In this document: one piece after another, positions 15,532 through 23,791 of the stretch | Layout: each line of letters starts with the position of its first letter | Numbering within the stretch: the first letter of the stretch is position 1 | Source of the DNA: Actinoplanes sp. NBC_00393 | GTDB lineage: Bacteria; Actinomycetota; Actinomycetes; Mycobacteriales; Micromonosporaceae | Length of the DNA stretch: 64,000 bases | Assembly (NCBI RefSeq): GCF_036053395.1 | Contig: NZ_CP107942.1 | Location: forward strand, 9,084,001 to 9,148,000 | Direction of reading: 5' to 3' | Position numbers and translations under genes: made by a program | The notes under the pieces: generated by a model | What the model saw: the letters and a program-made list of their open reading frames with translations, nothing else | Database searches by the model: none | What the model was told of the DNA's origin: nothing

Positions 15532-17373
15532 CCTGCGGGCGGTCCGCCACAGCCGGGTCCGGCGTAGCCACGGCACCGATTTGACGGGCTTGGCCGGCTT
15601 GGCCGCGGGCGGGGCGGTGACCCGGGTGTAGGTCGCGGTGGTCACCGGCCCGACCGTCTTGGGCTCCAGCTGCTCCGACGCCACCGCCAGATAGGTGAAC
15701 TGCCGCAGCACGCCCTGGTCGGCGCGACCCTTGCGGACCGCGCTGGTCAGGGCTTTCTCGACCGCATCCCGGCGGATCAACCGGGCGATCGGCCCCTGCG
15801 CGGTGTCCACCAGGTCGGCGATCACCCGCACGCCGTCGCCCTCCCAGATCCGGGTAGCGGTCGACCTACCCGTGGTCACGCTGACGAACGGCACCTCGGC
15901 CCACTCCGGGACGAGGCGTGCGATCAGGCCGTTGTGCAGCAGCCGCTCGCGCTTCTGCTCCGCGGTCAGCCCGAACGTGGCGGCGACGAAACCGGGCGAC
16001 AGGAACGGGGTGACCGAGCCGATCGAGTACGCCGACGTGTACCACCGGCGGACCCGCTCGACGAGGTAGATGTAGTCGATCAGGTGCAGGCCGCTCAGCC
16101 CGATCTCTTTCGCGTGGTCCAGCAGGCCGGTGATCCGTTGGTGTTCGGCGGCGTACGCGCTCTCCGCGACGAGGTCCTTCGACACCGCACCCATCAGCCG
16201 GGCCAGCGCCTCCTCCTCCGGCGTGCGGCTCCCGTCGGCCGGATACCAGTACCCCGAACTGAGCTCACCCGCGGCACCGGAGAACCGGGCCGCCGGGGCG
16301 TCGTCGCCGAGCCGGTCCCGCACGGCGGCCCTTACGAGGAACGTCGCCGGGAACTGGTAGTCGTACAGGCGCTGCAACCGTTCCGTACGCTCGCGCAGCC
16401 CGCTTTTCAGGACATTGGCCGGAGCACCCGACTTGAACAGCCGGTGCTCCACCTCCATCCCGCGTTTCTCCCGCAGAATCCGGACCAGCTCGCACGCGAC
16501 CTCGCCCTCGGCCACGGTGTCCTCGTTGGTGGAGAGCCGCGGCAGCCGCCCGGCCGCGATCAGTGACGCCGCGATGAGCCGCGAGTCCTTGCCACCGGAC
16601 AACCCCATCGAGATCGGGTCGGTGAACAACTCGCTGATGCTGCCCGCGGTGTGGACGATCGACTCCGCGGCCAGATCCAGCGACTCCGCGAGCGGCCGTC
16701 CCTGGCCCGCGTACCCGGCCAGCACCACGTCATCGACGCTGTACCTGTTCTCGGTGACCAGATCCCACCCACCACCGGCCCGCCGCTGTCCGGTGACCCG
16801 CTCGCCCGGCCGCAACAGCCGCGCACCCCGTACGGGCGAATAGTCGCCGCCGAAGTTCCCGCACACCGCGTAGGACCCCCAGGCGTCGAGATCGGGTTCC
16901 ACGCTGCCGTGCAGGAAGGCCGCCAGCAGCCCGGGCCGGCTGCAGAACGCTGTGATCCCGTCAGCCGTCCCGGTGAACAGGCGGCACATCCCGATCCAGT
17001 CCTGCTGCACCGCGAACCGCTGATCCCCGTCCAGAGCGACCAGCCCGAACGGCGGAACCACGTCCCGGTGAATGTCCACCCCGGCGAGCAGCTGCCGGGC
17101 CAGCCCGACCGGCCCACCGGCGACCTCCACGCCGACCGGCAGACCCAGCGACAACGCGGTGACACTTCCGTCGGTAGCGCACAGCGGCCACTGGTAGCCC
17201 CCGTGCTCACTGCGATGCAGGAAGGTGACGCCCCAGTCCACACCACCGAACTCCCGGCTGACGTACGTCTCCGGCACCAACGCCGAAACAGCTGCTCTAA
17301 AGCGGTCCTGAGCAGCGCGAACGGCGCCCTCGGACAGCTGGCCCCGGCGGAACCAGGCAAGGACTACGTACAT
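15520..17373 (-). CDS. Asparagine-synthetase-like ATP-dependent amide ligase lacking the glutaminase Cys
   Basis: A 617-residue protein with an AsnB-type architecture. The C-terminal half has the PPi-loop motif S259-G-G-K-D-S264 in MGLSGGKDSRLIAASL, which binds ATP and forms acyl-adenylates in asparagine synthetase and beta-lactam synthetase. The N-terminal half resembles a class II glutamine amidotransferase fold (SLGLPVGVE, GLVALDGDQRFAVQQDWIGMCRLF) but begins M-Y-V-V, so the catalytic Cys2 is absent and glutamine hydrolysis is unlikely. This pattern is known in lasso-peptide cyclases and beta-lactam synthetases. No precursor peptide or partner protease is visible nearby, so its product is unknown. 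The C-terminus has a basic tail (WLRRTRLWRTARRLLR). Confidence 0.82.
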   Translation of the reverse strand: MYVVLAWFRRGQLSEGAVRAAQDRFRAAVSALVPETYVSREFGGVDWGVTFLHRSEHGGYQWPLCATDGSVTALSLGLPVGVEVAGGPVGLARQLLAGVDIHRDVVPPFGLVALDGDQRFAVQQDWIGMCRLFTGTADGITAFCSRPGLLAAFLHGSVEPDLDAWGSYAVCGNFGGDYSPVRGARLLRPGERVTGQRRAGGGWDLVTENRYSVDDVVLAGYAGQGRPLAESLDLAAESIVHTAGSISELFTDPISMGLSGGKDSRLIAASLIAAGRLPRLSTNEDTVAEGEVACELVRILREKRGMEVEHRLFKSGAPANVLKSGLRERTERLQRLYDYQFPATFLVRAAVRDRLGDDAPAARFSGAAGELSSGYWYPADGSRTPEEEALARLMGAVSKDLVAESAYAAEHQRITGLLDHAKEIGLSGLHLIDYIYLVERVRRWYTSAYSIGSVTPFLSPGFVAATFGLTAEQKRERLLHNGLIARLVPEWAEVPFVSVTTGRSTATRIWEGDGVRVIADLVDTAQGPIARLIRRDAVEKALTSAVRKGRADQGVLRQFTYLAVASEQLEPKTVGPVTTATYTRVTAPPAAKPAKPVKSVPWLRRTRLWRTARRLLR

Positions 17374-17466
17374 GGCCCCCTACAACCCAAAGATTGATAG
17401 TGGTGATCGGGCACATGAACGTAGTGTTTCGCCGCAACTTTTACTGCCCCGCGGCGCGGGCCTCAA

Positions 17467-17521
17467 GGCACGAAAATGGCCCCTCCCTGCCGGACCGGCT
17501 GGTGAGGGGCCTCTCGTGCCT
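17467..17521 (-). terminator. Terminator after tRNA-Tyr
   Basis: Outer arms GGCACGA/TCGTGCC and inner arms GGCCCCTC/GAGGGGCC form a long hairpin with a T-run (ATTTT on the minus strand) near its 3-prime side. It lies just downstream of tRNA-Tyr on the minus strand, between it and the leftward asparagine-synthetase-like gene. Confidence 0.7.
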
Positions 17522-17523
17522 GT

Positions 17524-17607
17524 TGGTGGCGGGTAGAGGATTCGAACCTCTGTAGCTTTCGCGACGGATTTACAGTCCGCTCCCATTGGCCGCTCGGGCA
17601 ACCCGCC
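17524..17607 (-). tRNA. tRNA-Tyr (GTA)
   Basis: An 84-base type II tRNA with a long variable arm. The acceptor stem GGCGGGT pairs with ACCCGCC, the anticodon loop CTGTAAA gives GTA, and the T arm GAGGTTCGAATCCTC is canonical. CCA is encoded (17524-17526), unlike the three other tRNAs in the window. Confidence 0.97.
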
Positions 17608-17754
17608 TGGGCAACCACCGCGGTTCCCCGCGGCAGCGGACATCAGAATAGCCGTACCGCGGACCGCCTCCGCAACCGGGTACGGTCGGCATGTCGCGGG
17701 GCCGCGAAGTCCCGCCGCACACATCGATTGAAGCCCAGCCGCAGGAGTCTGATC

Positions 17755-18246
17755 ATGGCAGCCAACCCGTCGTTCGACATCGTGAGCAAGGTCGACCGGC
17801 AGGAGGTCGACAACGCTTTCAACCAGGCGGAGAAGGAGCTGAGCACCCGGTTCGACTTCCGGGGCACCGGCACCGCTCTCGCCAAGTCGGGGGAGGCGTT
17901 CACCATCACCTCGGAGACGGAGGAGCGGGCCACCGCCGCGCTCGACGTCTTCAAGGAGAAGCTGGTGAAGCGGAACATCTCGCTGAAGTCCCTGGACGCG
18001 GGGGAGCCGCGCCAGTCCGGCAAGACCTACAAGATCGACCTCAAGGTCGTCGAGGGCATCGAGACCGACAAGGCCAAGGCGATCAGCAAGAAGATCCGTG
18101 ACGAGGGTCCGAAGGGTGTGCAGGCCCAGATCCAGGGCGACCAGCTGCGGGTCACCGGCAAGAAGCGGGACGACCTGCAGGCCGTGATCGCCCTGCTGAA
18201 GCAGGAGGACTTCGGCGTCGCCCTGCAGTTCACCAATTACCGCTGA
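17755..18246 (+). CDS. yajQ: YajQ-family nucleotide-binding protein
   Basis: A 163-residue protein of the YajQ (DUF520) family, which binds cyclic di-GMP in Xanthomonas and nucleic acids or nucleotides in other species. The whole length matches: it opens with [35 protein letters not shown] and ends [16 protein letters not shown], both near-invariant. AGGAG 7 bases before the ATG at 17755 sets the start. It probably stands alone, divergent from tRNA-Tyr. A GGDEF/EAL protein gene lies about 2 kb downstream, but no direct link is shown. Confidence 0.95.
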   Translation: MAANPSFDIVSKVDRQEVDNAFNQAEKELSTRFDFRGTGTALAKSGEAFTITSETEERATAALDVFKEKLVKRNISLKSLDAGEPRQSGKTYKIDLKVVEGIETDKAKAISKKIRDEGPKGVQAQIQGDQLRVTGKKRDDLQAVIALLKQEDFGVALQFTNYR

Positions 18247-18276
18247 CCGGAGCCGGCCGGCCCGCACACTGGGCCC

Positions 18277-18564
18277 ATGGGTTCCGCGGTGCTGGGCGGC
18301 GTTCTCGGGCTGGCGCTGGTGGTGTTCGGCGCGCGGATGCTGATGACGAGCCGCGCGCCCGCCATGCTCGAGCGGTCGTTCCGGACCGCTCGGGAGGCCG
18401 GCTCCTATCACCTGCTCTTCGGGGCCGCTCTGCTGATTTTCGTGGTCGGCGCGCGGCTGCCCGGCGCGCGCACCGGGTCGGTTACCGCTACGTTCGCTCT
18501 GGTGCTGGTCGCTGTCGCCGTGGTGCGGTTCCGGCCGCGCGGCCGGAGACGGGACGACGAGTGA
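18277..18564 (+). CDS. Small three-helix membrane protein
   Basis: A 95-residue protein with three hydrophobic stretches (about residues 4-24, 44-60 and 66-83) and a basic tail (RFRPRGRRRDDE). I do not recognise a family. It starts at ATG 18277, 30 bases after yajQ, and ends 16 bases before the sulfurtransferase GTG, so it may be cotranscribed with both. Codon use is like its neighbours, which supports it being real. Confidence 0.6.
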   Translation: MGSAVLGGVLGLALVVFGARMLMTSRAPAMLERSFRTAREAGSYHLLFGAALLIFVVGARLPGARTGSVTATFALVLVAVAVVRFRPRGRRRDDE

Positions 18565-18580
18565 CGGCTGGGAGGCCTTG

Positions 18581-19390
18581 GTGATCGACCCGGTGGTGGA
18601 CGAGCAGTGGGTGCGGGCCCAGGGTGACGCCGTGGTCCTGGCCGACGTCCGGTGGTATCTGGACGGGCGGTCCGGCCGTGCGGCGTACCAGGAAGGGCAT
18701 CTCCCCGGCGCCGTCTTCATCGACCTGGACACCGCGCTGGCCCGCCCGGCCTCGCCGGCCGAGGGCCGGCATCCACTTCCGGATCCGGGGACTTTCGCGG
18801 CAGCGATGGCTGCGGCCGGCATCGGCGACGACAACCCCGTGATTGCGTACGACGACGCGGGCGGAGTGGTCGCCGCAAGGCTGGTCTGGATGCTGCGATC
18901 GATCGGGCACGACGCCGCGCTGCTCGACGGTGGCCTGACCGCCTACTCCGGCGCCCTGACCACCGAAGTCCCGGTGCGCCCCGCGGCCACCTTCACCACC
19001 CGCGACTGGCCGGCCGACCGTCTGGCGTCGCTGGACGAGGCAGCGAACGGCCCCGCCGTGGTGCTGGACGCCCGCGACCGTCCCCGCTTCCGCGGCGACA
19101 CCGAGCCGGTCGACCCGCGCCCCGGCCACATCCCCGGCGCCCGCAACCTGCCCTGTCGGGAGAACGTCGGCGCAGACGGCCGCTTCCTGCCCGTCGAACA
19201 GCTCCGCGAACGTTTCGCCGAGGTCGGCGCCGACGGTAGTTCTGAAGTCATCTCCTACTGCGGCTCCGGTGTCACGGCCTGCCACAACCTGATCGCGCTG
19301 GAACACGCCGGCCTCGGCGCCGGCCGCCTCTACTCCGGCTCCTGGTCGCAGTACAGCCACACCGACCGCCCAGCCGCCCTCGGCGACTGA
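18581..19390 (+). CDS. Thiosulfate/3-mercaptopyruvate sulfurtransferase (two rhodanese domains)
   Basis: A 269-residue two-domain rhodanese that moves sulfane sulfur to thiophilic acceptors such as cyanide. Domain 1 (about 1-130) begins VVLADVRWYLDGRSGRAAYQEGHLPGAVFIDLD; domain 2 (about 150-269) contains VVLDARDRPRFRGDTEPVDPRPGHIPGARNLP and the active-site loop C227-GSGVTAC, as in actinobacterial SseA-like enzymes. The closing GSWSQYS is also conserved. GGAGG lies 5 bases before the GTG at 18581, which is preferred over the TTG at 18578. It is convergent with, and directly abuts, the next gene. Confidence 0.93.
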   Translation: MIDPVVDEQWVRAQGDAVVLADVRWYLDGRSGRAAYQEGHLPGAVFIDLDTALARPASPAEGRHPLPDPGTFAAAMAAAGIGDDNPVIAYDDAGGVVAARLVWMLRSIGHDAALLDGGLTAYSGALTTEVPVRPAATFTTRDWPADRLASLDEAANGPAVVLDARDRPRFRGDTEPVDPRPGHIPGARNLPCRENVGADGRFLPVEQLRERFAEVGADGSSEVISYCGSGVTACHNLIALEHAGLGAGRLYSGSWSQYSHTDRPAALGD

Positions 19391-19723
19391 TCACTCCGCG
19401 GTCTCGGCCCAGCCCTGATCCGCGAGCCACCGCTGGTGCGCCTCCCAGGCGGCCTGCTTCGTGGTGCCCAGCGCAGTCCCGATCTGCGTCCAGGAGGCCC
19501 CGGCCGCACGCGCCGCGCGCACGGTCGCCTGCCGCCCATAACTGGCTTTGCGCACCAGCACCTCACTGAGCGCCAGCATTTCCAGCGTCTCGTCGAGATT
19601 CAGGCCGGGTGTCGCAGTTCCCGGGCGCACAGAAGTGACAGCGTTCTGCATTCGTAGCTCGTTGTATCGAGCGGTGGCAGAGGCGAGGGTGTGCCGCTGC
19701 TCCAACTCCTCCGGGATCGTCAT
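19391..19723 (-). CDS. Small helix-turn-helix protein
   Basis: A 110-residue protein. The C-terminal half reads VRAARAAGASWTQIGTALGTTKQAAWEAHQRW, a recognisable helix-turn-helix related to region 4 of sigma factors and found in many short actinobacterial proteins of unknown function. The N-terminal part is helical. DNA binding is inferred, and no target is known. The stop codon directly follows, on the other strand, that of the sulfurtransferase gene. Confidence 0.7.
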   Translation of the reverse strand: MTIPEELEQRHTLASATARYNELRMQNAVTSVRPGTATPGLNLDETLEMLALSEVLVRKASYGRQATVRAARAAGASWTQIGTALGTTKQAAWEAHQRWLADQGWAETAE

Positions 19724-19978
19724 GCAGGCATGCTGTCGTCAAGCCAGCCTGACGTCAAGGCCGCATGACACCGGAGTGCGAATTGCCCTCACTTCTGCGC
19801 CTAAATCAGGCAGAAAGCCATCAATCCTTGGGGTAGGCGGGGTCGCTGAGACTCAGCCGTTCGGCCATTGTTTGCCGCAGCGGCGGTTCGACCCGCCATT
19901 GGACATCCCCAGTCGCACAATTGGTGTGGCAACATCAGTGCCACCGGATCAGAACCCCACGCGCCCTAGGAGCGAATC

Positions 19979-20119
19979 ATGTCTGCACGGAAGGCGAGCC
20001 GCATGGCCGGCATGGTTCTGACGCTCGCCGCGCTGCTGGGTTTGGCGGGGCTCGGATTTGCCGACGCCGGCGATCCGACCGCCGCGGTGTACGCGACGCT
20101 TGAGTTCCACTGGACCTAG
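19979..20119 (+). CDS. 46-residue exported or membrane peptide
   Basis: A short gene with AGGAG 6 bases before its ATG. It encodes a basic start (MSARKASR), a hydrophobic core MVLTLAALLGLAGLGF and an ADA motif that could be a signal peptidase I site at about residue 30, leaving a mature peptide of about 16 residues ending TLEFHWT. It lies 59 bases upstream of, and in the same direction as, the GGDEF/EAL gene. The ribosome site and the signal-like composition argue that it is real. The 255 bases before it (19724-19978) hold no other supported gene. Confidence 0.6.
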   Translation: MSARKASRMAGMVLTLAALLGLAGLGFADAGDPTAAVYATLEFHWT

Positions 20120-20178
20120 ATCGCAGGAGCGACGGCCACCGAGGTTCGCTTGGAGGCGCTGATCAGCGAAGGAGCGCC

Positions 20179-22707
20179 ATGGCCGGTCGTTCGCGATCAG
20201 TGCGGCGGTCCGCGCAGTATGCCTGGCTGATCACCAGCCCGTTGGGCTTATTTGCCCTGATTTGTGCCGTCGCGTTCGGTATCGCGTACCCCCAGTGGTA
20301 CCACGACTGGTTCAGCGGACTGCTGATCCTGGTTCTCTATGTGGTGGCCTCCCTCGCCGTCTTCAACATCGTCATCCGGCGAAGTTCGTTCGACGTGGCG
20401 GTGACCGAGGTTCCACTGGTCCTGGGTCTCTTCTACCTGTCACCGTTGATGATGTTGCTCGTCATCACGGTCGGCATCCTCCTGGTGCAGGGGTCGTCGT
20501 CTTTCACCCCGGTGAAGATGTGGTTCAACGTCGCCAAGGCGGCGGCCGGCATCGCGGCGGCGCTCCTCGTGATCGAGGCCTTCCCGCCGGTCCGCGGTGC
20601 CGGTCCCGGCACCTGGGGGATTCTCTTCACGGCAGCAGCCGTGACACTGCTCGTGCAGTTGGCCGGGGTCGCCGGTGTGGTGGCTCTCACGCAGGGTGCC
20701 CGCGCCGGTCAGGATGTCCTGAAAGCCGGGATGCCCGGGCTGGTCATCTCCGGCATCAACCTGGCTGTCGGGCTTCTCTTCCTGATCGCGCTCGAGGCGA
20801 CGAAGTGGTCCGCGCTTCTGCTGGCGGTCCTGGTCGTCGCCCTGATCCTGGTGCTGCGTTCCTTCGCCGGGTTCTTCCGGCAACATCGCACGCTCGCCGA
20901 TGTGTACGAGCTGACCCAGGCGATCCGGAAGGAGAGCTCGGACAGCGGTCTGCCGGATGTGCTTCTCGGCCGGGTGCGAGCGTTGATGCGTTCGGAATAC
21001 GCGACCATCTGGCTCGCGCCGCAAGGCCGGTATCCCGAGGTGCTACTCACTGCTCAGGTGGACAACAAGGGCCTGCTGGACGTGTCGCCCGTGCCGGCTG
21101 AGGTTCGCGACCTCGCGATGCGCGAGCAGCGGCCGGTTGCCGTCGGACCGCAGAACAATGAGGCTGAGTACCTGCGGGAATCGCTGCGGGCGGCGCATGT
21201 GAAAGACGCCGTCGTCATCCCGCTGCGTTCGGGACAGACGACGATCGGCACACTCGAAACGGTCAACCGGATCGGTGAGGGCCGCGCGTTCCGAGGCAGT
21301 GACGTGCAGGTGCTGGAGACGATCGCGGCGCACGTGGCGGTGGCGGTGGAGAACTCCCGCCTTGTCGACCGGCTGCGCCACGACGCTTACCACGACCGTC
21401 TGACCGGTATGCCGAACAGGCGCCGGATCGTCGACGCGCTCGCGGAGTCGACGACCGTCCGGGCCGAGGGCGAAGTAGTCGCGGTGATGCTCTTCGACGT
21501 CGACGGGCAGCGCAACGTCAACGAGTCGATGGGCCACGCGGCCGGCGACAAGCTGCTCGCCGAGGTGGCCGCCCGGCTGCGCGGGATCGCGGGTTCCGGC
21601 GCTCTGGTCGGGCGGATCGGTGGGGACGAGTTCGTCGTCACCCTGCGGGCCGAGAGCATCGAGGCCACCATCGACATCGCCACCCGGATGCGCGAGCGCC
21701 TGCGCGGCCCGATGGCTGTCGGCTCCCTCACCCTGGATGTGGACACCGCGGTCGGCGTGTCGGTCTACCCCGACCACGGCACCGACCCGGAGACGCTGCT
21801 CCAGCGGGCCGAGCTGGCCGCCAACGCCGCCAAGGTGCTGCCGTACGGTGTGCAGCCCTTCCACCCGGCCCTGGAGTCCCGCGCCGTCCGCCGTCTCGGG
21901 ATCGCCGCCGACCTGCGGCGCGCTCTGGACAACGGGCAGCTCGAGGTCTACTTCCAGCCCAAGGTGACGCTCGCCGACCGGCACGTCCTCGGCGTCGAGT
22001 GCCTGGCCCGCTGGGTGCACCCGGCGCACGGCGAGGTCGCGCCGGAGGACTTCGTGGCGGTCGCCGAGCACACCGGTCAACTGGCACGGCTCACCGAGGT
22101 GGTGCTCACCGCCGGCCTGCGCCGGTGCCGCGAGTGGGCGGACGCGGACCGGCCGCTTTCGGTCGCGGTCAACCTGTCCGCTCGTACGCTGCTTGATTCT
22201 CGTTTCCCTGATCTGGTCGAGGAGCTGCTGACCGAGCATCGGGTCGGTCCCGGCCAGTTGACCTTCGAGATCTCCGAGCCGGGCATGCTCAGCGACATCG
22301 AGCGGGTTCTGCCCACCCTTTACCGGCTGCGTGACCTGGGCGTCCGGCTCAGCGTCGACGATTTCGGGACGGGCGCCTCGTCGCTGGCGTACCTGCGGCA
22401 GTGGCCGGTGCACGAGGTGAAGATCGACGACAGCTTCGTGCAGGGGATGGCGACCGACTCGGGTGACCTGGCGATTGTCCGGGCCGTGATCGGTCTCTCC
22501 CGCGAGTTCGGTCTCACCGTGGTGGCCGAGGGCGTGGAGAGCGAGCTCACCCTGGATCTGCTCGAGGAGATGGGCTGCGAGATCGGCCAGGGTTACCTGT
22601 TCAGCCGCCCCTTGCCGTACGAACGGTTGGAGGCCTGGTTGAGCGCCCAGACCGAGCCGGAATCGACTCCCACGGGTGAGGTCCGAAGGCTCCGCGCAGT
22701 GATCTGA
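20179..22707 (+). CDS. Membrane GGDEF-EAL cyclic di-GMP enzyme with a GAF-like domain
   Basis: An 842-residue protein. About nine hydrophobic segments (residues 15-235) form a MASE-like membrane sensor. A GAF-like domain follows (about 255-390, LPDVLLGRVRALM to HVAVAVENSRLVDRL). The GGDEF domain has an intact G481-G-D-E-F485 in RIGGDEFVV, so diguanylate cyclase activity is plausible, though the usual FKxVND segment is changed to GQRNVNE. The EAL domain keeps the catalytic glutamate as E607-C-L, plus VNLSART, DDFGTGASSL, KIDDSFV and AEGVES, so phosphodiesterase activity is possible. The FEISEPGM segment departs from the usual EITES. Which activity dominates cannot be judged. Confidence 0.93.
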   Translation: MAGRSRSVRRSAQYAWLITSPLGLFALICAVAFGIAYPQWYHDWFSGLLILVLYVVASLAVFNIVIRRSSFDVAVTEVPLVLGLFYLSPLMMLLVITVGILLVQGSSSFTPVKMWFNVAKAAAGIAAALLVIEAFPPVRGAGPGTWGILFTAAAVTLLVQLAGVAGVVALTQGARAGQDVLKAGMPGLVISGINLAVGLLFLIALEATKWSALLLAVLVVALILVLRSFAGFFRQHRTLADVYELTQAIRKESSDSGLPDVLLGRVRALMRSEYATIWLAPQGRYPEVLLTAQVDNKGLLDVSPVPAEVRDLAMREQRPVAVGPQNNEAEYLRESLRAAHVKDAVVIPLRSGQTTIGTLETVNRIGEGRAFRGSDVQVLETIAAHVAVAVENSRLVDRLRHDAYHDRLTGMPNRRRIVDALAESTTVRAEGEVVAVMLFDVDGQRNVNESMGHAAGDKLLAEVAARLRGIAGSGALVGRIGGDEFVVTLRAESIEATIDIATRMRERLRGPMAVGSLTLDVDTAVGVSVYPDHGTDPETLLQRAELAANAAKVLPYGVQPFHPALESRAVRRLGIAADLRRALDNGQLEVYFQPKVTLADRHVLGVECLARWVHPAHGEVAPEDFVAVAEHTGQLARLTEVVLTAGLRRCREWADADRPLSVAVNLSARTLLDSRFPDLVEELLTEHRVGPGQLTFEISEPGMLSDIERVLPTLYRLRDLGVRLSVDDFGTGASSLAYLRQWPVHEVKIDDSFVQGMATDSGDLAIVRAVIGLSREFGLTVVAEGVESELTLDLLEEMGCEIGQGYLFSRPLPYERLEAWLSAQTEPESTPTGEVRRLRAVI

Positions 22708-22801
22708 CCTGCGATTTCAGGGGAAGGGGGGTACTGATTTCACGCCCGCCGACCGGCCGTGTAGTCTTACTCCTGCAGCGAGCGAGTGATCGCAAGCGCA
22801 A

Positions 22802-22874
22802 GCCCCCTTAGCTCAGTCGGCAGAGCGTCTCCATGGTAAGGAGAAGGTCTACGGTTCGATTCCGTAAGGGGGCT
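22802..22874 (+). tRNA. tRNA-Thr (GGT)
   Basis: 73 bases. Acceptor arms GCCCCCT/AGGGGGC, D arm GCTCAGTCGGCAGAGC, anticodon stem TCTCC/GGAGA around the loop ATGGTAA (anticodon GGT) and a normal T arm. CCA is not encoded. Paired with tRNA-Met 48 bases downstream. Confidence 0.97.
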
Positions 22875-22922
22875 CTACCGGGTTCGTTCCCGCCCCGCCG
22901 GCGATGAACTTGAGCCTGGCTC

Positions 22923-22995
22923 GGCGGTGTAGCTCAGATGGCAGAGCAAGCGGCTCATAATCGCTGTGTCGCCGGTTCAAGTCCGGCCACCGCTA
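22923..22995 (+). tRNA. tRNA-Met (CAT), elongator
   Basis: 73 bases with D arm GCTCAGATGGCAGAGC, anticodon loop CTCATAA (CAT) and T arm GCCGGTTCAAGTCCGGC. The anticodon stem lacks the three G-C pairs of initiator tRNA, so it is an elongator. The first acceptor pair reads as a G-T wobble. CCA is not encoded. Confidence 0.95.
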
Positions 22996-23026
22996 CTTTT
23001 CGTGAGACCCCACCCGGGGCCCCACT

Positions 23027-23056
23027 TTGCAGAGCGACGGTCTGTGCGTCTACGCT
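23027..23056 (+). promoter_or_regulatory. Candidate promoter for rpmG
   Basis: TTGCAG (23027-23032) and TACGCT (23051-23056) are separated by 18 bases. Both resemble sigma-70 type hexamers; the predicted start is about 23063, some 40 bases before rpmG. Confidence 0.5.
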
Positions 23057-23101
23057 GGTTCGTCGTCAGTTAGAACCCCGTTAGCAGGAAGGCACCCCGC
23101 C

Positions 23102-23269
23102 GTGGCCAAGGCGACCGACGTCCGTCCGAAGATCACCCTGGCGTGTACGGAGTGCAAGGACCGGAACTACATCACCAAGAAGAACCGGCGTAACGACCCC
23201 GACCGCATTGAGCTGAAGAAGTTCTGCCCGCGCGACGGGAAGCACACCCTGCACCGCGAAACGCGCTGA
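23102..23269 (+). CDS. rpmG: 50S ribosomal protein L33
   Basis: A 55-residue L33. The sequence [29 protein letters not shown] and the HRETR end are typical. Zinc-type L33 proteins have two CxxC pairs; here the first pair is present (C15, C18) but the second reads C42-P-R-D45-G-K-H48, so one Cys is replaced by Asp. Metal binding may be altered or use H48. GTG start at 23102 with AAGG 9 bases upstream. It opens the conserved actinobacterial rpmG-hadA-hadB-trpT-secE-nusG block. Confidence 0.95.
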   Translation: MAKATDVRPKITLACTECKDRNYITKKNRRNDPDRIELKKFCPRDGKHTLHRETR

Positions 23270-23341
23270 GCGTACAAAAACTCAAGATCTTCCCTGCGCC
23301 GTCCAGATCTCGATCTGGGCGGCGCAGAGTAGTTTGTGGGC

Positions 23342-23791
23342 ATGCCTCTGGACCAATCCTTTGTGGGCCGCTCCTGGCCGCCCACCGAGCCCTACCTCGT
23401 GGGCCGCGAGAAGATCCGTGAGTTCGCCCGGGCGATCGGCGCCACCGAGGCGGAGTATCACGACCCCGAGGCGGCTCGGGCGCTCGGTTACGCGGATGTG
23501 GTGGCCCCGCCCACCTTCCCGGTCGCGATCACGATGGCGGCCAGCCGGCAGGTCATCGCCGACCCGGCGCTCGGTCTGGACTACAGCCGGGTCGTGCACG
23601 GCGACCAGAAGTTCGCCTACACCCGGCCGGTCGTCGCCGGCGACACTCTGGTCTGTGTGAATTCGGTCGACGAGATCACCAGCCGGGGCGGGCACTCGTT
23701 CATCACCACCCGCACCGACGTGACCACCGAGGCCAGCGAGCCGGTCGTCACGGTCTGGTCGAAGCTGGTCCAGCGCGGCGAGGAGGCGTGA
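23342..23791 (+). CDS. hadA: MaoC-like dehydratase, HadA-type subunit
   Basis: A 149-residue single hot-dog-fold protein. Residues REKIREFARAIGATEAEYHDPEAARALGYADVVAPPTFPV resemble the N-terminal MaoC dehydratase domain of mycobacterial HadA, the non-catalytic, substrate-holding partner of HadB in (3R)-hydroxyacyl-ACP dehydration. Its place between rpmG and hadB is the same as in mycobacteria and Streptomyces. An organism of this type need not make mycolic acids, so the natural substrate is unclear. ATG at 23342 is favoured over GTG at 23336 by analogy; no strong Shine-Dalgarno sequence is present. Confidence 0.85.
   Translation: MPLDQSFVGRSWPPTEPYLVGREKIREFARAIGATEAEYHDPEAARALGYADVVAPPTFPVAITMAASRQVIADPALGLDYSRVVHGDQKFAYTRPVVAGDTLVCVNSVDEITSRGGHSFITTRTDVTTEASEPVVTVWSKLVQRGEEA

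Noticed and set aside
15520..17607. A lasso-peptide gene cluster around the asparagine-synthetase-like gene
   Set aside because: No precursor peptide, protease or recognition-element gene is seen in the flanks, only tRNA-Tyr and housekeeping genes.
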